In this document: positions 37,457 to 47,604 of the stretch, piece by piece
Layout of the letters: the number at the start of each line of letters is the position of its first letter
Position numbering within the stretch: the stretch's first letter is position 1
Origin: Microbacterium sp. 8M
Lineage (GTDB): Bacteria > Actinomycetota > Actinomycetes > Actinomycetales > Microbacteriaceae
Assembly (NCBI RefSeq): GCF_902506375.1
Contig: NZ_LR733284.1
Location: 2,403,092-2,467,091 of the forward strand
Direction: 5' to 3'
DNA: 64,000 nt
The notes under the pieces: model-generated
Seen by the model: only the letters and a program-made list of their open reading frames with translations
Databases searched by the model: none
What the model was told of the DNA's origin: nothing
Made by a program: the position numbers and the translations under genes

Positions 37457-40257
37457 CAGTCGCGTCCCGTCAGACCCCAGGCGTCCTCATCCGACTCCGC
37501 CTCGACCTCAGGGAGGCCGCGGTACTGCGCCTCCAGCGGGTCCTCGCCGTAGCGATCGGATCCGTACCCCGACGCCGCCGGGACCGGATCGGCCGGACGG
37601 GGCGGCAGCGCCGCGGCCGGGGCCGCGGGGGCCGCCGCGGCTGAGGGGGCCGCCGGAACGGACGGGACATCCTCCCCGCGCAGCTTCGCCAGCACCCCGG
37701 GCAGCTGCTCCGGCGTCACGAGCACGTCGCGGGCCTTGGACCCCTCGGACGGCCCGACGATCTCGCGCGACTCGAGGAGATCCATGAGGCGCCCGGCCTT
37801 GGCGAAGCCGACGCGCAGCTTGCGCTGCAGCATCGAGGTCGACCCGAACTGCGAGGAGACGATGAGCTCCGCGGCCGCGAGCAGGAGCTCGAGGTCGTCG
37901 CCGATGTCCTCGTCGACTTCCTTCTTCTTGCCCTCGACGGCCTCGGCGACGTCCGGGCGGTACTCCGGCCGCGCCTGACCGGTGACGTGCTTGACGACGG
38001 CGTCGATCTCGCTCTCGTCCACCCAGGCGCCCTGCAGACGGAAGGGCTTCGACGACCCCATCGGGGAGAACAGCGCGTCGCCCTGGCCGATCAGCTTGTC
38101 GGCTCCGGGGCTGTCCAGGATGACCCGGCTGTCGGTGACGCTCGTCACCGCGAACGCGAGGCGCGACGGCACGTTGGCCTTGATGAGCCCCGTGACCACG
38201 TCGACGCTCGGGCGCTGCGTGGCCAGCACCAGGTGGATGCCGCTCGCGCGGGCGAGCTGCGTGATGCGCACGATCGAGTCCTCGACGTCGCGCGGGGCGA
38301 CCATCATGAGGTCGGCGAGCTCGTCCACGACCACGAGCAGGTACGGGTACGGCTTGAGCACGCGCTCGCTGCCGGGAGGCACCTCGACCTCTCCCGCGCG
38401 GACCGCGCGGTTGAAGTCGTCGATGTGGCGGAACCCGAACGACGCGAGGTCATCGTACCGCATGTCCATCTCCTTCACGACCCACTGCAGCGCCTCGGCG
38501 GCCTTCTTCGGGTTCGTGATGATGGGCGTGATCAGGTGCGGGACGCCGGCATAGCTGGTGAGCTCCACACGCTTCGGGTCGATGAGCACCATGCGCACGT
38601 CCGCCGGGCGCGCCCGCATCAGCAGGCTCGTGATCATGGAGTTCACGAAGCTGGACTTTCCGGATCCGGTGGATCCGGCCACGAGCAGGTGCGGCATCTT
38701 GGCGAGGTTTGCGACGACGAAGTTGCCGCCGACGTCCTTGCCGACGCCGATGGTCAGCGGGTGGGTGCTCTTCTGCGCCGCCGACGAGCGCAGCACATCC
38801 CCGAGCGCGACCGTCTCGCGGTCGGCATTGGGGATCTCGATGCCGATCGCGCTCTTGCCGGGGATCGGCGAGAGGATCCGCACGTCGTTCGACGCCACCG
38901 CGTAGGCGAAGTTGTTGCTCAGCTGCAGGATCTTCTCGACCTTGACGCCATGCCCCACCTCGACCTCGTACTGGGTCACTGTCGGACCCCGGGAGAAGCC
39001 GGTGACCTTCGCGTCGACGTTGAACTGGGTGAGCACGTTCGTGATCTGCTCGACCACGCGGTCGTTCGCCTCCGAGCGTGCGACCGAGGGCGGGCCCGCC
39101 TTCAGCGTGGCCGGAGACGGCAGGATGTACGGCGCCACGGGCGCCTGCGGGCCGTCCTTGCCGGGGCCGTCGGTGCCGAACCCGTCGAAGCCGGCCAGCT
39201 CGAGCTCTCCGGTGTCGCCGTCGTCGAGGAGCGCGGTGGACTGCTGTTCGGCGAGGGATTCGGCGACCGCGCGCACGTCCGTGAGCACCTCGGTGGCCGC
39301 GTCATACGGATCGTCGGTGATGACCGCCTGGTCGTACGCCGTCGCCTGCGCGGCGGTGGGCGTATCGTCCGCCGCCGTGAGCAGCTCCGTGAGGTCCTGC
39401 GAGCCGAGACCGCCCTCCGGATCCTCCTCGCGGCCCGTCTTGTTGCGCCGCCACCAGGGCAGCACGTCGGGGTCGTCGACCTTGTCCGCCTCGTCGACCG
39501 CGGCGGCATCGGACGGCTCGGCCTTCGCGGGGCGCTCCGCGTCGAACATCCAGGCGTAGAGGTCCCCCAGGCGCTGCCCGATCCGGTTCGGCGGGGTCTT
39601 GGTGAGGATCAGCACGCTGAGCCCGGAGAGCAGCGACAGCACGATGTACGCGGGGATCGCGGTCAGGTAGCTGAGCGGCTGACCGAGCAGCCAGCCGAAG
39701 AGCCCTCCCGCGGCGCTCAGCGCGACCATGCCCTGCCGAGGCTGCGGCATCCCGCCGGCGACATGGCAGAAGCCGGCCAGGGCGATCACGAACAACCCGA
39801 ATCCGATGCCGATCCTGCCGTTGTCGTGCACGGACGACGGGTGACGGAAGAGCCAGCCCGCGAGGAGGAGCAGCAGCACCGGCATGATGAAGGCCGCCCG
39901 CCCGATGAGGGCGCCGACCGAATAGGCGCTGATGTTGGTCGCGACGGCGTTGCCGATGAAGAACCACTCGTTCACGGCGCCGGCCACGGCGAGCAGCACG
40001 AGCAGGAACGGGAAGCCGTCGCGACGCTGGTCCTTCTCGAGAGTCTCCAGCCCGAAGGCGCGGAACAGCCCGCCGACTCCGTGCGCGAGCCCGACCCAGG
40101 CGCGCACCATCACCGGCGGCTTGTCGGGCTCGTCGACGTACTTCTTCGGGGCGGGCGCGGCCTTGGCCTGAGTGCGCGGCTTCGCCCCGGACGTGGAACG
40201 ACCGCGCGTCGAGGGCCGGTCGGCCACGCTCTTGGTCGCATTCGAACTCCTGGGCAT
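37456..40257 (-). CDS. ftsK: DNA translocase FtsK
   Basis: 933 residues. Four to five N-terminal membrane helices (about 70-240), an acidic/Ala-rich linker, then the RecA-like motor: Walker [17 protein letters not shown], Walker [45 protein letters not shown]. The C-terminal gamma domain ([26 protein letters not shown]) reads KOPS-type sites, followed by an Ala/Pro-rich tail. It moves chromosome ends across the septum. Leaderless-type promoter. Confidence 0.97.
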   Translation of the reverse strand: MPRSSNATKSVADRPSTRGRSTSGAKPRTQAKAAPAPKKYVDEPDKPPVMVRAWVGLAHGVGGLFRAFGLETLEKDQRRDGFPFLLVLLAVAGAVNEWFFIGNAVATNISAYSVGALIGRAAFIMPVLLLLLAGWLFRHPSSVHDNGRIGIGFGLFVIALAGFCHVAGGMPQPRQGMVALSAAGGLFGWLLGQPLSYLTAIPAYIVLSLLSGLSVLILTKTPPNRIGQRLGDLYAWMFDAERPAKAEPSDAAAVDEADKVDDPDVLPWWRRNKTGREEDPEGGLGSQDLTELLTAADDTPTAAQATAYDQAVITDDPYDAATEVLTDVRAVAESLAEQQSTALLDDGDTGELELAGFDGFGTDGPGKDGPQAPVAPYILPSPATLKAGPPSVARSEANDRVVEQITNVLTQFNVDAKVTGFSRGPTVTQYEVEVGHGVKVEKILQLSNNFAYAVASNDVRILSPIPGKSAIGIEIPNADRETVALGDVLRSSAAQKSTHPLTIGVGKDVGGNFVVANLAKMPHLLVAGSTGSGKSSFVNSMITSLLMRARPADVRMVLIDPKRVELTSYAGVPHLITPIITNPKKAAEALQWVVKEMDMRYDDLASFGFRHIDDFNRAVRAGEVEVPPGSERVLKPYPYLLVVVDELADLMMVAPRDVEDSIVRITQLARASGIHLVLATQRPSVDVVTGLIKANVPSRLAFAVTSVTDSRVILDSPGADKLIGQGDALFSPMGSSKPFRLQGAWVDESEIDAVVKHVTGQARPEYRPDVAEAVEGKKKEVDEDIGDDLELLLAAAELIVSSQFGSTSMLQRKLRVGFAKAGRLMDLLESREIVGPSEGSKARDVLVTPEQLPGVLAKLRGEDVPSVPAAPSAAAAPAAPAAALPPRPADPVPAASGYGSDRYGEDPLEAQYRGLPEVEAESDEDAWGLTGRD

Positions 40258-40263
40258 GCCTCC

Positions 40264-40269
40264 ACGCTA
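40264..40269 (-). promoter_or_regulatory. Leaderless -10 of ftsK
   Basis: Minus-strand TAGCGT, 6 nt before ATG 40257. Confidence 0.55.
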
Positions 40270-40373
40270 GGGCCGCAGGCCGACATCACGCCGCAATGAC
40301 GCGGCATTCCGGGTGATTGCAGACCGCGGATCCGGCCCGGCCCACCGCGCGTCTCGCTTCGACGCGAGCGGGA

Positions 40374-42050
40374 TCACGCCTCGATGACGAGCGGGACGAT
40401 CATGGGACGGCGGCGCAGCTTCTGGTTCACCCAGCGCCCGATCGTGCGGCGCACGATCTGCGACAGCGCGTGGTTGTCGCGCACGCCGTTGGACGCGGCC
40501 TCCTTGAGGGCCGCCACGATCTTGGGTGCGACGTCGTCGAACACCGCGTCGTCCTCGGCGACACCCCGGGCGTGGATCTCCGGGCCGGAGATGATCCGGC
40601 CCGTGGTCGAGTCGACCACGACGATGACGGACACGAAGCCCTCCTCGCCGAGGATCCGGCGGTCCTTCAGGTCGGCGTCGGTGATCTCGCCCACCGTGGA
40701 GCCGTCCACGTAGACGAAGCCGATGTCGAGCTGCCCGGCCACGCGGGCGACGCCGTCCTTGAGGTCGATCACGGTGCCGTTGGAGCCCAGGATGGTTCGT
40801 TCCTCGGGGATGCCGGTGTCCTGGGCGAGCTTCGCGTTCGCCATCAGGTGGCGGTACTCGCCGTGCACGGGCAGCACGTTGCGCGGCGAGAGGATGTTGT
40901 AGCAGTACAGCAGCTCGCCGGCGGCGGCGTGGCCGGAGACGTGCACGCGGGCGTTCGCCTTGTGCACGACGTTCGCGCCGAGCTTGGTGAGGCCGTCGAT
41001 CACGCGGTAGACCGCGTTCTCGTTGCCGGGGATCAGGCTGGAGGCGAGGATCACGGTGTCGCCAGGACCGGGCTCGATCGCGTGGTCGAGGTTGGCCATG
41101 CGGCTGAGCACCGCCATGGGCTCGCCCTGGGATCCGGTCGACATGTAGACGATGCGGTCGTCGGGGAGGTCGCGGGCCTTCTTGTAGTCGATGAGGACGC
41201 CGTCGGGCACTTTGAGGTATCCGAGCTGCTCCGCGATGGTCATGTTGCGCACCATCGAGCGCCCCAGGAAAGCGACCCGGCGGCCGTGCGCGTGCGCGGC
41301 GTCGATGACCTGCTGCACCCGGTGCACGTGGCTGGAGAAGCTCGCGACGATCACCCGGCGCGGCGCCTTGCCGATGACCTGGTCCAGCACCGGGCCGATC
41401 GAGCGCTCGGTCGGCGTGAACCCCGGAACGTCGGCGTTCGTGGAGTCGACGAGGAACAGATCCACGCCCTCCTCCCCCAGGCGGGAGAACGCGCGCAGGT
41501 CGGTGATGCGGCCGTCCAGCGGGAGCTGGTCCATCTTGAAGTCGCCCGTGGCGAGCACGAGGCCCGCCGGCGTGCGGATCGCGACGGCCAGCGCGTCCGG
41601 GATGGAGTGGTTGACCGCGACGAACTCGAGGTCGAACGGGCCGACCTTCTCGTGCTGGCCCTCCTTCACGGTGAGCGTGAAGGCCTTGATCCGGTGCTCC
41701 TTGAGCTTCGCCTCGACCAGCGCGAGGGTGAGGCTCGAGCCGATCAGCGGGATGTCGCTCTTGAGCCGCAGCAGGTACGGCACGGCTCCGATGTGGTCCT
41801 CGTGACCGTGGGTGAGCACGACGCCGACGATGTCGTCGAGGCGGTCCTTGATCGGCTCGAAATCGGGCAGGATCAGGTCGACGCCCGGCTGGTGCTCCTC
41901 CGGGAACAGCACGCCGCAGTCGACGACGAGGATCTTCCCGTCGTACTCGAAGATCGTCATGTTGCGGCCGACCTCTCCGAGCCCGCCGAGGGGCGTGACG
42001 CGGAGGGTGCCGGGGGCGAGCGCTTCGGGCTCGGCAAGGGGAAGGGTCAT
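40374..42050 (-). CDS. rnj: Ribonuclease J
   Basis: 558-residue metallo-beta-lactamase/beta-CASP nuclease with 5'-3' exo- and endonuclease activity in rRNA and mRNA processing. Metal motif LTHGHEDHIGAVPYLL, ATGDFKMD, beta-CASP STGSQGEPMAVLSRMA and VHVSGHAAAGEL, PVHGEYRHL. AGGAGG lies 6 nt before ATG 42050. Follows dapA on the same strand, as in many actinobacteria. Confidence 0.96.
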   Translation of the reverse strand: MTLPLAEPEALAPGTLRVTPLGGLGEVGRNMTIFEYDGKILVVDCGVLFPEEHQPGVDLILPDFEPIKDRLDDIVGVVLTHGHEDHIGAVPYLLRLKSDIPLIGSSLTLALVEAKLKEHRIKAFTLTVKEGQHEKVGPFDLEFVAVNHSIPDALAVAIRTPAGLVLATGDFKMDQLPLDGRITDLRAFSRLGEEGVDLFLVDSTNADVPGFTPTERSIGPVLDQVIGKAPRRVIVASFSSHVHRVQQVIDAAHAHGRRVAFLGRSMVRNMTIAEQLGYLKVPDGVLIDYKKARDLPDDRIVYMSTGSQGEPMAVLSRMANLDHAIEPGPGDTVILASSLIPGNENAVYRVIDGLTKLGANVVHKANARVHVSGHAAAGELLYCYNILSPRNVLPVHGEYRHLMANAKLAQDTGIPEERTILGSNGTVIDLKDGVARVAGQLDIGFVYVDGSTVGEITDADLKDRRILGEEGFVSVIVVVDSTTGRIISGPEIHARGVAEDDAVFDDVAPKIVAALKEAASNGVRDNHALSQIVRRTIGRWVNQKLRRRPMIVPLVIEA

Positions 42051-42090
42051 GTGGTGCCTCCTAGGCGGGGCGCGGCGCGCCCGAAGATCT

Positions 42091-42113
42091 GGTCCCTGAG
42101 CCTGCCGAAGGGC
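42091..42113. repeat. Dispersed 23-bp repeat between dapA and RNase J
   Basis: GGTCCCTGAGCCTGCCGAAG plus GGC is the reverse complement, with one mismatch, of the motif at 4497-4519 in the ilvN-ilvC gap. Confidence 0.8.
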
Positions 42114-42127
42114 ACGACGGACGGCCC

Positions 42128-43105
42128 TCAGCGGGTGGTGCCGTGCACCTTGGGGAGAGCGCCGCCGGCGGCGGCGTTGCGGTCGGGACGGAAGTCGGAG
42201 AAGTCCGCGCCCGGGACGTCCTTGACGAGCGCGAGCTCGTCTTCGATGAGGGCGGCCTCCCACTCCTCCGGGCCCACCAGCGGCAGGCGGACGCGGGGAC
42301 TGGTGATGCGGCCGAGGCCGTGCAGGATGTACTTCGCCGCGACCGTGCCGGGAACGTGCGTCATGGCGGCGCGCACGAGCGGCTCCAAGCGCTTGTGCTC
42401 GGCCGTGGCGGTGGCCAGGTCTCCGCGGTTCACCGCATCGACGATCGTGCGGTAGGGCGCGGACGTGATGTTGGCGGTCACGCCGATGAGTCCGGTGGCG
42501 CCGATCGACAGGTGCGGCAGCACGTTCGCGTCGTCGCCCGAGAAGTACATCAGGTCGGTCTGGTTGAGCACCCGGCTGACCTCGGAGAAGTCGCCCTTGG
42601 CGTCCTTCACCGCGAGGATGTTGGGGTGCTTGGCGAGGCGCAGGATCGTCTCGTACTTGATCGGCACACCCGTGCGGCCGGGGATGTCGTAGAGGATCAC
42701 GGGCAGGTCGGTGGCGTCCGCGACGAGACGGAAATGCGTGAGGATCCCGGCCTGCGTGGGCTTGTTGTAGTACGGCGTGACGATCATGATGCCGTCCGCG
42801 CCGGCCTTCTCGCTGGCCTTGTACAGCTCGATCGCGTGCGCGGTCTCGTTGGATCCGCCGCCGGTGATGATCTTGGCGCGGCCCGCGGCGACGTCCTTGC
42901 CGACCTCGACCAGACGCAGCTTCTCGGCGTCGGTGAGGGTCGACGTCTCACCGGTCGTGCCGGTCACGACGATGCCGTCGGCGCCGTCGGAGATCACACG
43001 GTCGATGTGCTTCTCGACGGAAGGCCAGTCGACCTCGCCGTCGGCCGTCATCGGGGTGATGAGGGCGACGAGCACCTGTCCGAAGGGATTGCCCGTGTGC
43101 GTCAT
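42128..43105 (-). CDS. dapA: 4-hydroxy-tetrahydrodipicolinate synthase
   Basis: 325-residue Schiff-base aldolase, first committed step of the DAP/lysine pathway. GTTGETSTLTDAEKLRLVE, YYNKPTQAGILTHF, LYDIPGRTGVPI and the lysine in ILAVKDAKGD are visible. A C-terminal extension of about 20 residues follows. Upstream of RNase J; divergent from NUDIX with 64 bp between start codons. Confidence 0.96.
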   Translation of the reverse strand: MTHTGNPFGQVLVALITPMTADGEVDWPSVEKHIDRVISDGADGIVVTGTTGETSTLTDAEKLRLVEVGKDVAAGRAKIITGGGSNETAHAIELYKASEKAGADGIMIVTPYYNKPTQAGILTHFRLVADATDLPVILYDIPGRTGVPIKYETILRLAKHPNILAVKDAKGDFSEVSRVLNQTDLMYFSGDDANVLPHLSIGATGLIGVTANITSAPYRTIVDAVNRGDLATATAEHKRLEPLVRAAMTHVPGTVAAKYILHGLGRITSPRVRLPLVGPEEWEAALIEDELALVKDVPGADFSDFRPDRNAAAGGALPKVHGTTR

Positions 43106-43111
43106 GCCTCC

Positions 43112-43117
43112 AGCGTA
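43112..43117 (-). promoter_or_regulatory. Leaderless -10 of dapA
   Basis: Minus-strand TACGCT, 6 nt before ATG 43105. Confidence 0.6.
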
Positions 43118-43157
43118 TCGGGTCGGCCGGTTCTCACGTGGCCCTCGGTCCGCCGGT

Positions 43158-43163
43158 TAGGCT
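43158..43163 (+). promoter_or_regulatory. Leaderless -10 of the NUDIX gene
   Basis: TAGGCT, then CACGCC and ATG (43170), spacing 6 nt; back to back with the dapA promoter. Confidence 0.6.
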
Positions 43164-43169
43164 CACGCC

Positions 43170-43709
43170 ATGGCCTGGCACACGCGGGAATCGCGCATCG
43201 TCTATGACAACCGATGGATCTCGGTCCGCGAGGATGCGGTGACCGGCCCCGCCGGTGACGGGATCTACGGCGTCGTCACGCTGAAGAACGCGGCCGTCTT
43301 CGTCGTCGCCCTCGACGAGGAGGACCGCGTGTGCCTCGTCACGATCGACCGCTACACCACGGGGCGTTCCGTCGAGGTGCCCGCCGGCGGCACCGACGGC
43401 GAGGATCCGCTGCTCGCCGCCCGCCGCGAGCTGCGGGAGGAGACGGGGCTCGAGGCGGACGAGTGGACGCCGATCGGCACCATGAACGCCCTCAACGGCG
43501 TGACCGTCGCGCCCGAGCACGTGTTCCTGGCCCGCGGGTTGCGCCAGGCGGGCGACAGCGCGCACTCCCGGGCCGAGGAGGGCATCGACGACGTGTCGTG
43601 GGTGCCGTTCGGCGAGGCCCTGGCCATGGTCGCCGACGGGCGCATCACCGACGGCGAGACCGTGGCCGCGCTCGCGTACGCCGGGATCCGGCTCGGGCGC
43701 TTCGCCTGA
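43170..43709 (+). CDS. NUDIX hydrolase (ADP-ribose pyrophosphatase-like)
   Basis: 179 residues with a full Nudix box, GGTDGEDPLLAARRELREET then GL (about 71-92), and the upstream EVPAGG of ADP-ribose hydrolases. Start SRIVYDNRWISVREDAV resembles NudF-like proteins. The substrate is inferred as ADP-ribose or a related nucleoside diphosphate. Confidence 0.88.
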   Translation: MAWHTRESRIVYDNRWISVREDAVTGPAGDGIYGVVTLKNAAVFVVALDEEDRVCLVTIDRYTTGRSVEVPAGGTDGEDPLLAARRELREETGLEADEWTPIGTMNALNGVTVAPEHVFLARGLRQAGDSAHSRAEEGIDDVSWVPFGEALAMVADGRITDGETVAALAYAGIRLGRFA

Positions 43710-43855
43710 AGATCCGCGCCGCCGGTCCGTCGACGCCAGCGTCGTCCGCGCCGCACGTGGGGACAGGCGAACACGCCGGATCAGGCCATCGGCCGGGCGA
43801 TCCGCCTGTTCTCGCGCGTCCGCCTGTTCCGGCGTGACCGAGCCGGTGATCGCCG

Positions 43856-44617
43856 CTACATGCGGCCGCGGCGGGCGACCCGGGCCGTGACGGCACGCGG
43901 GACGAGGCGCGAGAGTGCGACGACCGCCTTGTAGCGCAGGGACGGGATCACGACGGATCGCCCGCGGGCGGCGGCGCGCAGACCGGCGCGGACGACGTAG
44001 GGCGCGTCGAGCCAGAGCATCCCTGGCACGCCCTCCTGCCCGGCCGCGAGGCCCATCCGGGCGTGGAACGTGGTGTGCACGAAGCCGGGGCACAGCGCGG
44101 TGACGGTCACCCCGTCGCGCGCGTACTCGTCGTTGGCCCAACGGCTGAAGCCGATCAGCCACGCCTTGCAGGCCGAGTACGTCGACCGCGAGATGAAGCC
44201 GGCCACGGAGGCCACGTTGATGATTCGGCCGCCCCGGCCGCGCATCACCCGGAGCGCAGCGTGCATGAGCCGCATCGGCGCCTCCACGTGCACGCGCAGG
44301 TGCCGCACCTCGTCGGCGATGTCGTTGTCGGCGAACTGCAGCGGCAGCCCGAACCCGGCGTTGTTCACGAGCACGTCGATCGGGCGCTCGGCGTCGGCGA
44401 TCCGCGCCACGACGCGGGCGACGCCCGGCTCCTCCGCGAGATCGGCGACGATCACCTCCACGGCGACGCGGTGCCGCGCGCGCAGCTCTGCGGCGAGCGC
44501 ATCCAGCGCGTCCTGCGAGCGGGCGACGAGCACGAGGTCGGCGCCGCGGTCGGCGAGCTGCCGGGCGAATTCCGCGCCGAGCCCGGCGCTGGCTCCGGTG
44601 ATGAGGGCTGTGGGCAT
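43856..44617 (-). CDS. Short-chain dehydrogenase/reductase
   Basis: 253 residues: cofactor motif ALITGASAGLGAEFARQLADRG (4-25), NNAGFGLPL, catalytic Tyr and Lys in RSTYSACKAWLIGF, and CPGFVHTTFHARMG. It matches the DltE/YdfG-like group acting on small carbonyls or lipids with NADPH. Start ATG 44617 gives the normal short N-terminus. Follows dfrA on the same strand by 14 bp. Confidence 0.87.
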   Translation of the reverse strand: MPTALITGASAGLGAEFARQLADRGADLVLVARSQDALDALAAELRARHRVAVEVIVADLAEEPGVARVVARIADAERPIDVLVNNAGFGLPLQFADNDIADEVRHLRVHVEAPMRLMHAALRVMRGRGGRIINVASVAGFISRSTYSACKAWLIGFSRWANDEYARDGVTVTALCPGFVHTTFHARMGLAAGQEGVPGMLWLDAPYVVRAGLRAAARGRSVVIPSLRYKAVVALSRLVPRAVTARVARRGRM

Positions 44618-44631
44618 GCGGATCCGTCCTC

Positions 44632-45108
44632 TCAGCGCTCGTAGCTCAGGAAGCGATAGCGGATCCCGGTCCTGCTGGTCTGCCACTCCCCCTGCGCCAC
44701 CAGCCGGAAGCCGTCGCGCGAGGGCGCGAACGCGTCGCCCGGGACGTCGAGGTCCAGCTCGGTGACCTCGAGCCGGTCGGCCTCACCGACCACCTCGCGG
44801 AAGATCTCCCCGCCGCCGATCACCCACGCCTCGTCGAGACCGGCCAGCGCCGCCGCCACGGAGTCCGCGGTGCGCGCGCCGTCGGCCGCCCAGCCGGTCT
44901 GCCGCGTGATCACGATGTTCTCGCGGCCGGGCAGCGGACGGAACCGTTCCGGCAGCGACTCCCACGTGCGCCGCCCCATCACGACGGGCGCGCCGAGGGT
45001 GACATCCTTGAAATGCGCGAGGTCCTCCGGGACGTGCCACGGCATGGTGCCCGAGGCGCCGATGACGCCGCCGTGCGCCTCCGCCCAGATCAGGCCGACA
45101 CGGGTCAT
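44632..45108 (-). CDS. Dihydrofolate reductase
   Basis: 158 residues: [43 protein letters not shown], and [11 protein letters not shown], the standard DHFR motifs. It regenerates tetrahydrofolate used by ThyA, whose gene overlaps it upstream (ATGA). Usual symbol folA or dfrA. Confidence 0.95.
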   Translation of the reverse strand: MTRVGLIWAEAHGGVIGASGTMPWHVPEDLAHFKDVTLGAPVVMGRRTWESLPERFRPLPGRENIVITRQTGWAADGARTADSVAAALAGLDEAWVIGGGEIFREVVGEADRLEVTELDLDVPGDAFAPSRDGFRLVAQGEWQTSRTGIRYRFLSYER

Positions 45109-45914
45109 ACTGCGACCGCGGCGCGGATCGCCGGGTGGTGCTGGTAGTCCTCGACCACGAAGTCCTCGTACGCGTAGTCGAAGATCGAGTCGGGCTTCCG
45201 CGTGATCCGCAGCGTCGGGTAGGGGTAAGGAGGCCGGCTGAGCTGCTCGCGCACCTGTTCGATGTGGTTGTCGTAGATGTGGCAGTCGCCGCCCGTCCAG
45301 ACGAAGTCGCCGGGCTCCAGACCTGTCTGCTGCGCCACCATCAGGGTCAGCAGCGCGTAGGACGCGATGTTGAACGGCACGCCCAGGAACAGATCGGCGC
45401 TGCGCTGATAGAGCTGGCAGGACAGTTTGCCGTCGGCCACGTAGAACTGGAACAGCGCGTGGCACGGTGCGAGCGCCATGTCGGGGATGTCCGCCGGGTT
45501 CCACGCCGACACGATGATGCGGCGGGAGTCGGGCGAGGTGCGGATCTGGTCGATCACCTGCTGGAGCTGGTCGATGTGACCACCATCCGGCGTCGGCCAG
45601 GAACGCCACTGCACGCCGTAGACCGGGCCCAGATCGCCGTCCGCGTCGGCCCATTCGTCCCAGATCGTGACGCCGTGCTCCTGCAGCCAGCGCACGTTGG
45701 AGTCGCCGCGGAGGAACCAGAGCAGCTCGTACGCGATGGACTTGAAGTGCACGCGCTTGGTGGTGATGAGCGGGAAGCCCTGCGAAAGATCGAAGCGGAT
45801 CTGCCGGCCGAACACGCTCGTCGTCCCGGTGCCGGTGCGATCGTCCTTGTGCGTGCCGGTGGCCAGCACGTCGCGGAGCAGGTCTTCGTACGGCGTGGGG
45901 ATCGCGGCGCTCAT
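45105..45914 (-). CDS. thyA: Thymidylate synthase
   Basis: 269 residues. Folate-dependent dUMP methylation to d[52 protein letters not shown], nucleophile in [12 protein letters not shown], and [17 protein letters not shown] are visible. Start ATG 45914 lies 7 nt after TACGCT. Forms thyA-dfrA-SDR. Confidence 0.97.
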   Translation of the reverse strand: MSAAIPTPYEDLLRDVLATGTHKDDRTGTGTTSVFGRQIRFDLSQGFPLITTKRVHFKSIAYELLWFLRGDSNVRWLQEHGVTIWDEWADADGDLGPVYGVQWRSWPTPDGGHIDQLQQVIDQIRTSPDSRRIIVSAWNPADIPDMALAPCHALFQFYVADGKLSCQLYQRSADLFLGVPFNIASYALLTLMVAQQTGLEPGDFVWTGGDCHIYDNHIEQVREQLSRPPYPYPTLRITRKPDSIFDYAYEDFVVEDYQHHPAIRAAVAV

Positions 45915-45921
45915 GGGTTTC

Positions 45922-45927
45922 AGCGTA
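45922..45927 (-). promoter_or_regulatory. Leaderless -10 of thyA
   Basis: Minus-strand TACGCT, 7 nt before ATG 45914. Confidence 0.55.
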
Positions 45928-46040
45928 CCGGCGACGGCGGACGAACGGGCCGTGGACCGGCGGCCGCGCGCGCACGGGGACGTGCATCGCGCGCGCTGAC
46001 TCGATCCGTCATATCCGCCCCACCGCCCGGGTCGCGGACG

Positions 46041-46046
46041 TAGCCT
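46041..46046 (+). promoter_or_regulatory. Leaderless -10 of the thioredoxin-like gene
   Basis: TAGCCT, then CTGACC and ATG (46053), spacing 6 nt. Confidence 0.55.
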
Positions 46047-46052
46047 CTGACC

Positions 46053-46487
46053 ATGTCCCTGCCGATCGCCCTCGTCATCGTGGCGGCGCTGCTCGCCGCC
46101 ACCGTGCTCGTCGGCGTGCTGCTGCGGCGCAGAGACGGACGCGCCGTCGCCGTGCACGGCGATCGGGTCGTGGATCCTGCCGACCTCATGCGACCGCTGG
46201 GCGCCCGCGCGACGCTGGTGCAGTTCAGCACCGAGTTCTGCGCGCGCTGCCCGCAGGTGCGTCGCCTGCTGGGATCCGTCGCCGCGGAGCGCCCCGGCGT
46301 GGTGCACACCGAGGTGGACCTCACCTCGCGCGCCGACCTCGCCGCCCGCTACCGGGTGCTCGCCACGCCGACCACGCTCGTCGTGGATCCGGACGGCCGG
46401 ATCCGCTCCCGTTTCACCGGTGCGCCCAGCCGCGCCGACGTCTTGACCGCACTCGACCGCGCCCTTCCCGAGGAGGCCCGCCCATGA
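46053..46487 (+). CDS. Membrane-anchored thioredoxin-like protein
   Basis: 144 residues. One N-terminal membrane helix (4-24), then a thioredoxin fold with [17 protein letters not shown] (CxxC at about 63-66) and the cis-Pro segment [14 protein letters not shown]. The active site C-A-R-C is uncommon. ATGA overlap couples it to the DUF4395 membrane protein; this pair is common in actinobacteria and suggests a thiol relay at the membrane. Confidence 0.87.
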   Translation: MSLPIALVIVAALLAATVLVGVLLRRRDGRAVAVHGDRVVDPADLMRPLGARATLVQFSTEFCARCPQVRRLLGSVAAERPGVVHTEVDLTSRADLAARYRVLATPTTLVVDPDGRIRSRFTGAPSRADVLTALDRALPEEARP

Positions 46488-47059
46488 CCGCTCCCGCCGG
46501 CATCGATCCCCGCGGCCCGCGCTTCGCCGCGTGGATCACCTCCGCCCTGCTGCTCGTCGCGACGGTGCTCGGGCTGGTCGCGGCGCCGACGTCGACCGCC
46601 GCGTCCTTCGGCTGGTTCGCGTATCAGCCCCTCGCCGGCGCCGGCTTCACGGTGGGCCCCGGCCCGTGGTGGCTGCTCCTGCAGTACCGCGCCGCTCAGC
46701 CCGCGTTCCTGCTCACGCTGGTCATCGCGCTCCTGTTCCTGTGGGGCGTGGTGTCGCCGCGCACGCAGCCGTGGAGCGTGCTGTTCCGCGGCGTCGTGCG
46801 CCCCCGCGTCGCGCCGCCGGCCGAACTGGAGGATCCGCGTCCACCGCGCTTCGCCCAGGGTGTCGGACTCTTCGTGGTGACGGCCGGCCTGCTGCTCCAC
46901 CTGCTCGGCGTGCCGTGGGCGCTGCCGATCGCCACGGCGCTCGCCTTCGTCGCGGCGTTCCTCAACGCGGCGTTCGGGTTCTGCCTCGGGTGCCAGATCT
47001 ACCTGCTGCTGCAGCGTGCCGGCGTCCTCGGCCGCGGCGGTTCCTCCGCCCTGGGCTGA
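46484..47059 (+). CDS. DUF4395 membrane protein
   Basis: 191 residues, four to five membrane helices, starting [15 protein letters not shown] and ending with [17 protein letters not shown], whose C-x-x-C lies in the last helix. This matches DUF4395. With the thioredoxin-like partner upstream, an electron-relay role through the membrane is plausible but unproven. Confidence 0.88.
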   Translation: MTAPAGIDPRGPRFAAWITSALLLVATVLGLVAAPTSTAASFGWFAYQPLAGAGFTVGPGPWWLLLQYRAAQPAFLLTLVIALLFLWGVVSPRTQPWSVLFRGVVRPRVAPPAELEDPRPPRFAQGVGLFVVTAGLLLHLLGVPWALPIATALAFVAAFLNAAFGFCLGCQIYLLLQRAGVLGRGGSSALG

Positions 47060-47063
47060 TCGG

Positions 47064-47069
47064 TAGGCT
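47064..47069 (+). promoter_or_regulatory. -10 element of the OsmC gene
   Basis: TAGGCT, 34 nt before ATG 47104; the leader carries GGAGGA, so this gene is not leaderless. Confidence 0.5.
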
Positions 47070-47103
47070 GGCAGCCACACACCCACCCCCGACTGGAGGA
47101 ACC

Positions 47104-47529
47104 ATGTCCGTCACGAGCGAAGCCGCTGCCACCTGGACCGGAAGTCTCATCGAGGGTGAGGGATCCGTCTCCTTCTCCTCTTCGCACCTGGGCACCTTCC
47201 CCATCAACTGGAAGGCCCGCTCGGAAGGCTCCGACACGACGACCACGCCCGAGGAGCTCATCGCCGCCGCGCACTCGTCGTGCTTCAGCATGGCGCTCTC
47301 GCACGCCCTGGCCGAGAACGGGACCCCGCCCGAGCGCGTGAACACCACCGCGTCGGTCACCTTCAAGCCCGGCGTCGGCATCACCGGCAGCCACCTCAAC
47401 GTGAACGCATCCGTCCCCGGGCTCGACGCGGAGGCCTTCCAGCGTCTCGCCGAGGAGGCGAAGAAGGGCTGCCCCGTCTCGGCCGCCCTCTCGGGGATCG
47501 AGATCACCCTCGAGGCGACGCTCGCCTGA
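47104..47529 (+). CDS. OsmC family peroxiredoxin-like protein
   Basis: 141 residues with the two redox cysteines of OsmC/Ohr in AAAHSSCFSMALSHAL (about 59) and EEAKKGCPVSAALS (about 123), plus TTPEELIAAAHSSC. It reduces organic hydroperoxides. Third redox gene of this group, but with its own promoter and ribosome site. Confidence 0.92.
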   Translation: MSVTSEAAATWTGSLIEGEGSVSFSSSHLGTFPINWKARSEGSDTTTTPEELIAAAHSSCFSMALSHALAENGTPPERVNTTASVTFKPGVGITGSHLNVNASVPGLDAEAFQRLAEEAKKGCPVSAALSGIEITLEATLA

Positions 47530-47548
47530 GCGACGTTCCCGCACTCCG

Positions 47549-47584
47549 CGAAGGGCTGCGTCTCCTCGGAGATGCGGCCCTTCG
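47549..47584 (+). terminator. Terminator after the OsmC gene
   Basis: Stem CGAAGGGC / GCCCTTCG with a further imperfectly paired inner part, 20 nt after the stop and upstream of a convergent gene; may act on both strands. Confidence 0.6.
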
Positions 47585-47604
47585 TCGTGCCGGGGCCGTG
47601 AGGT

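Noticed and set aside
43710..43855. Direct and inverted copies of CCGCCTGTTC / CACGCCGG in the gap between NUDIX and SDR
   Set aside because: They are short and imperfect, and may be chance in GC-rich DNA; no clear stem or repeat unit could be defined.
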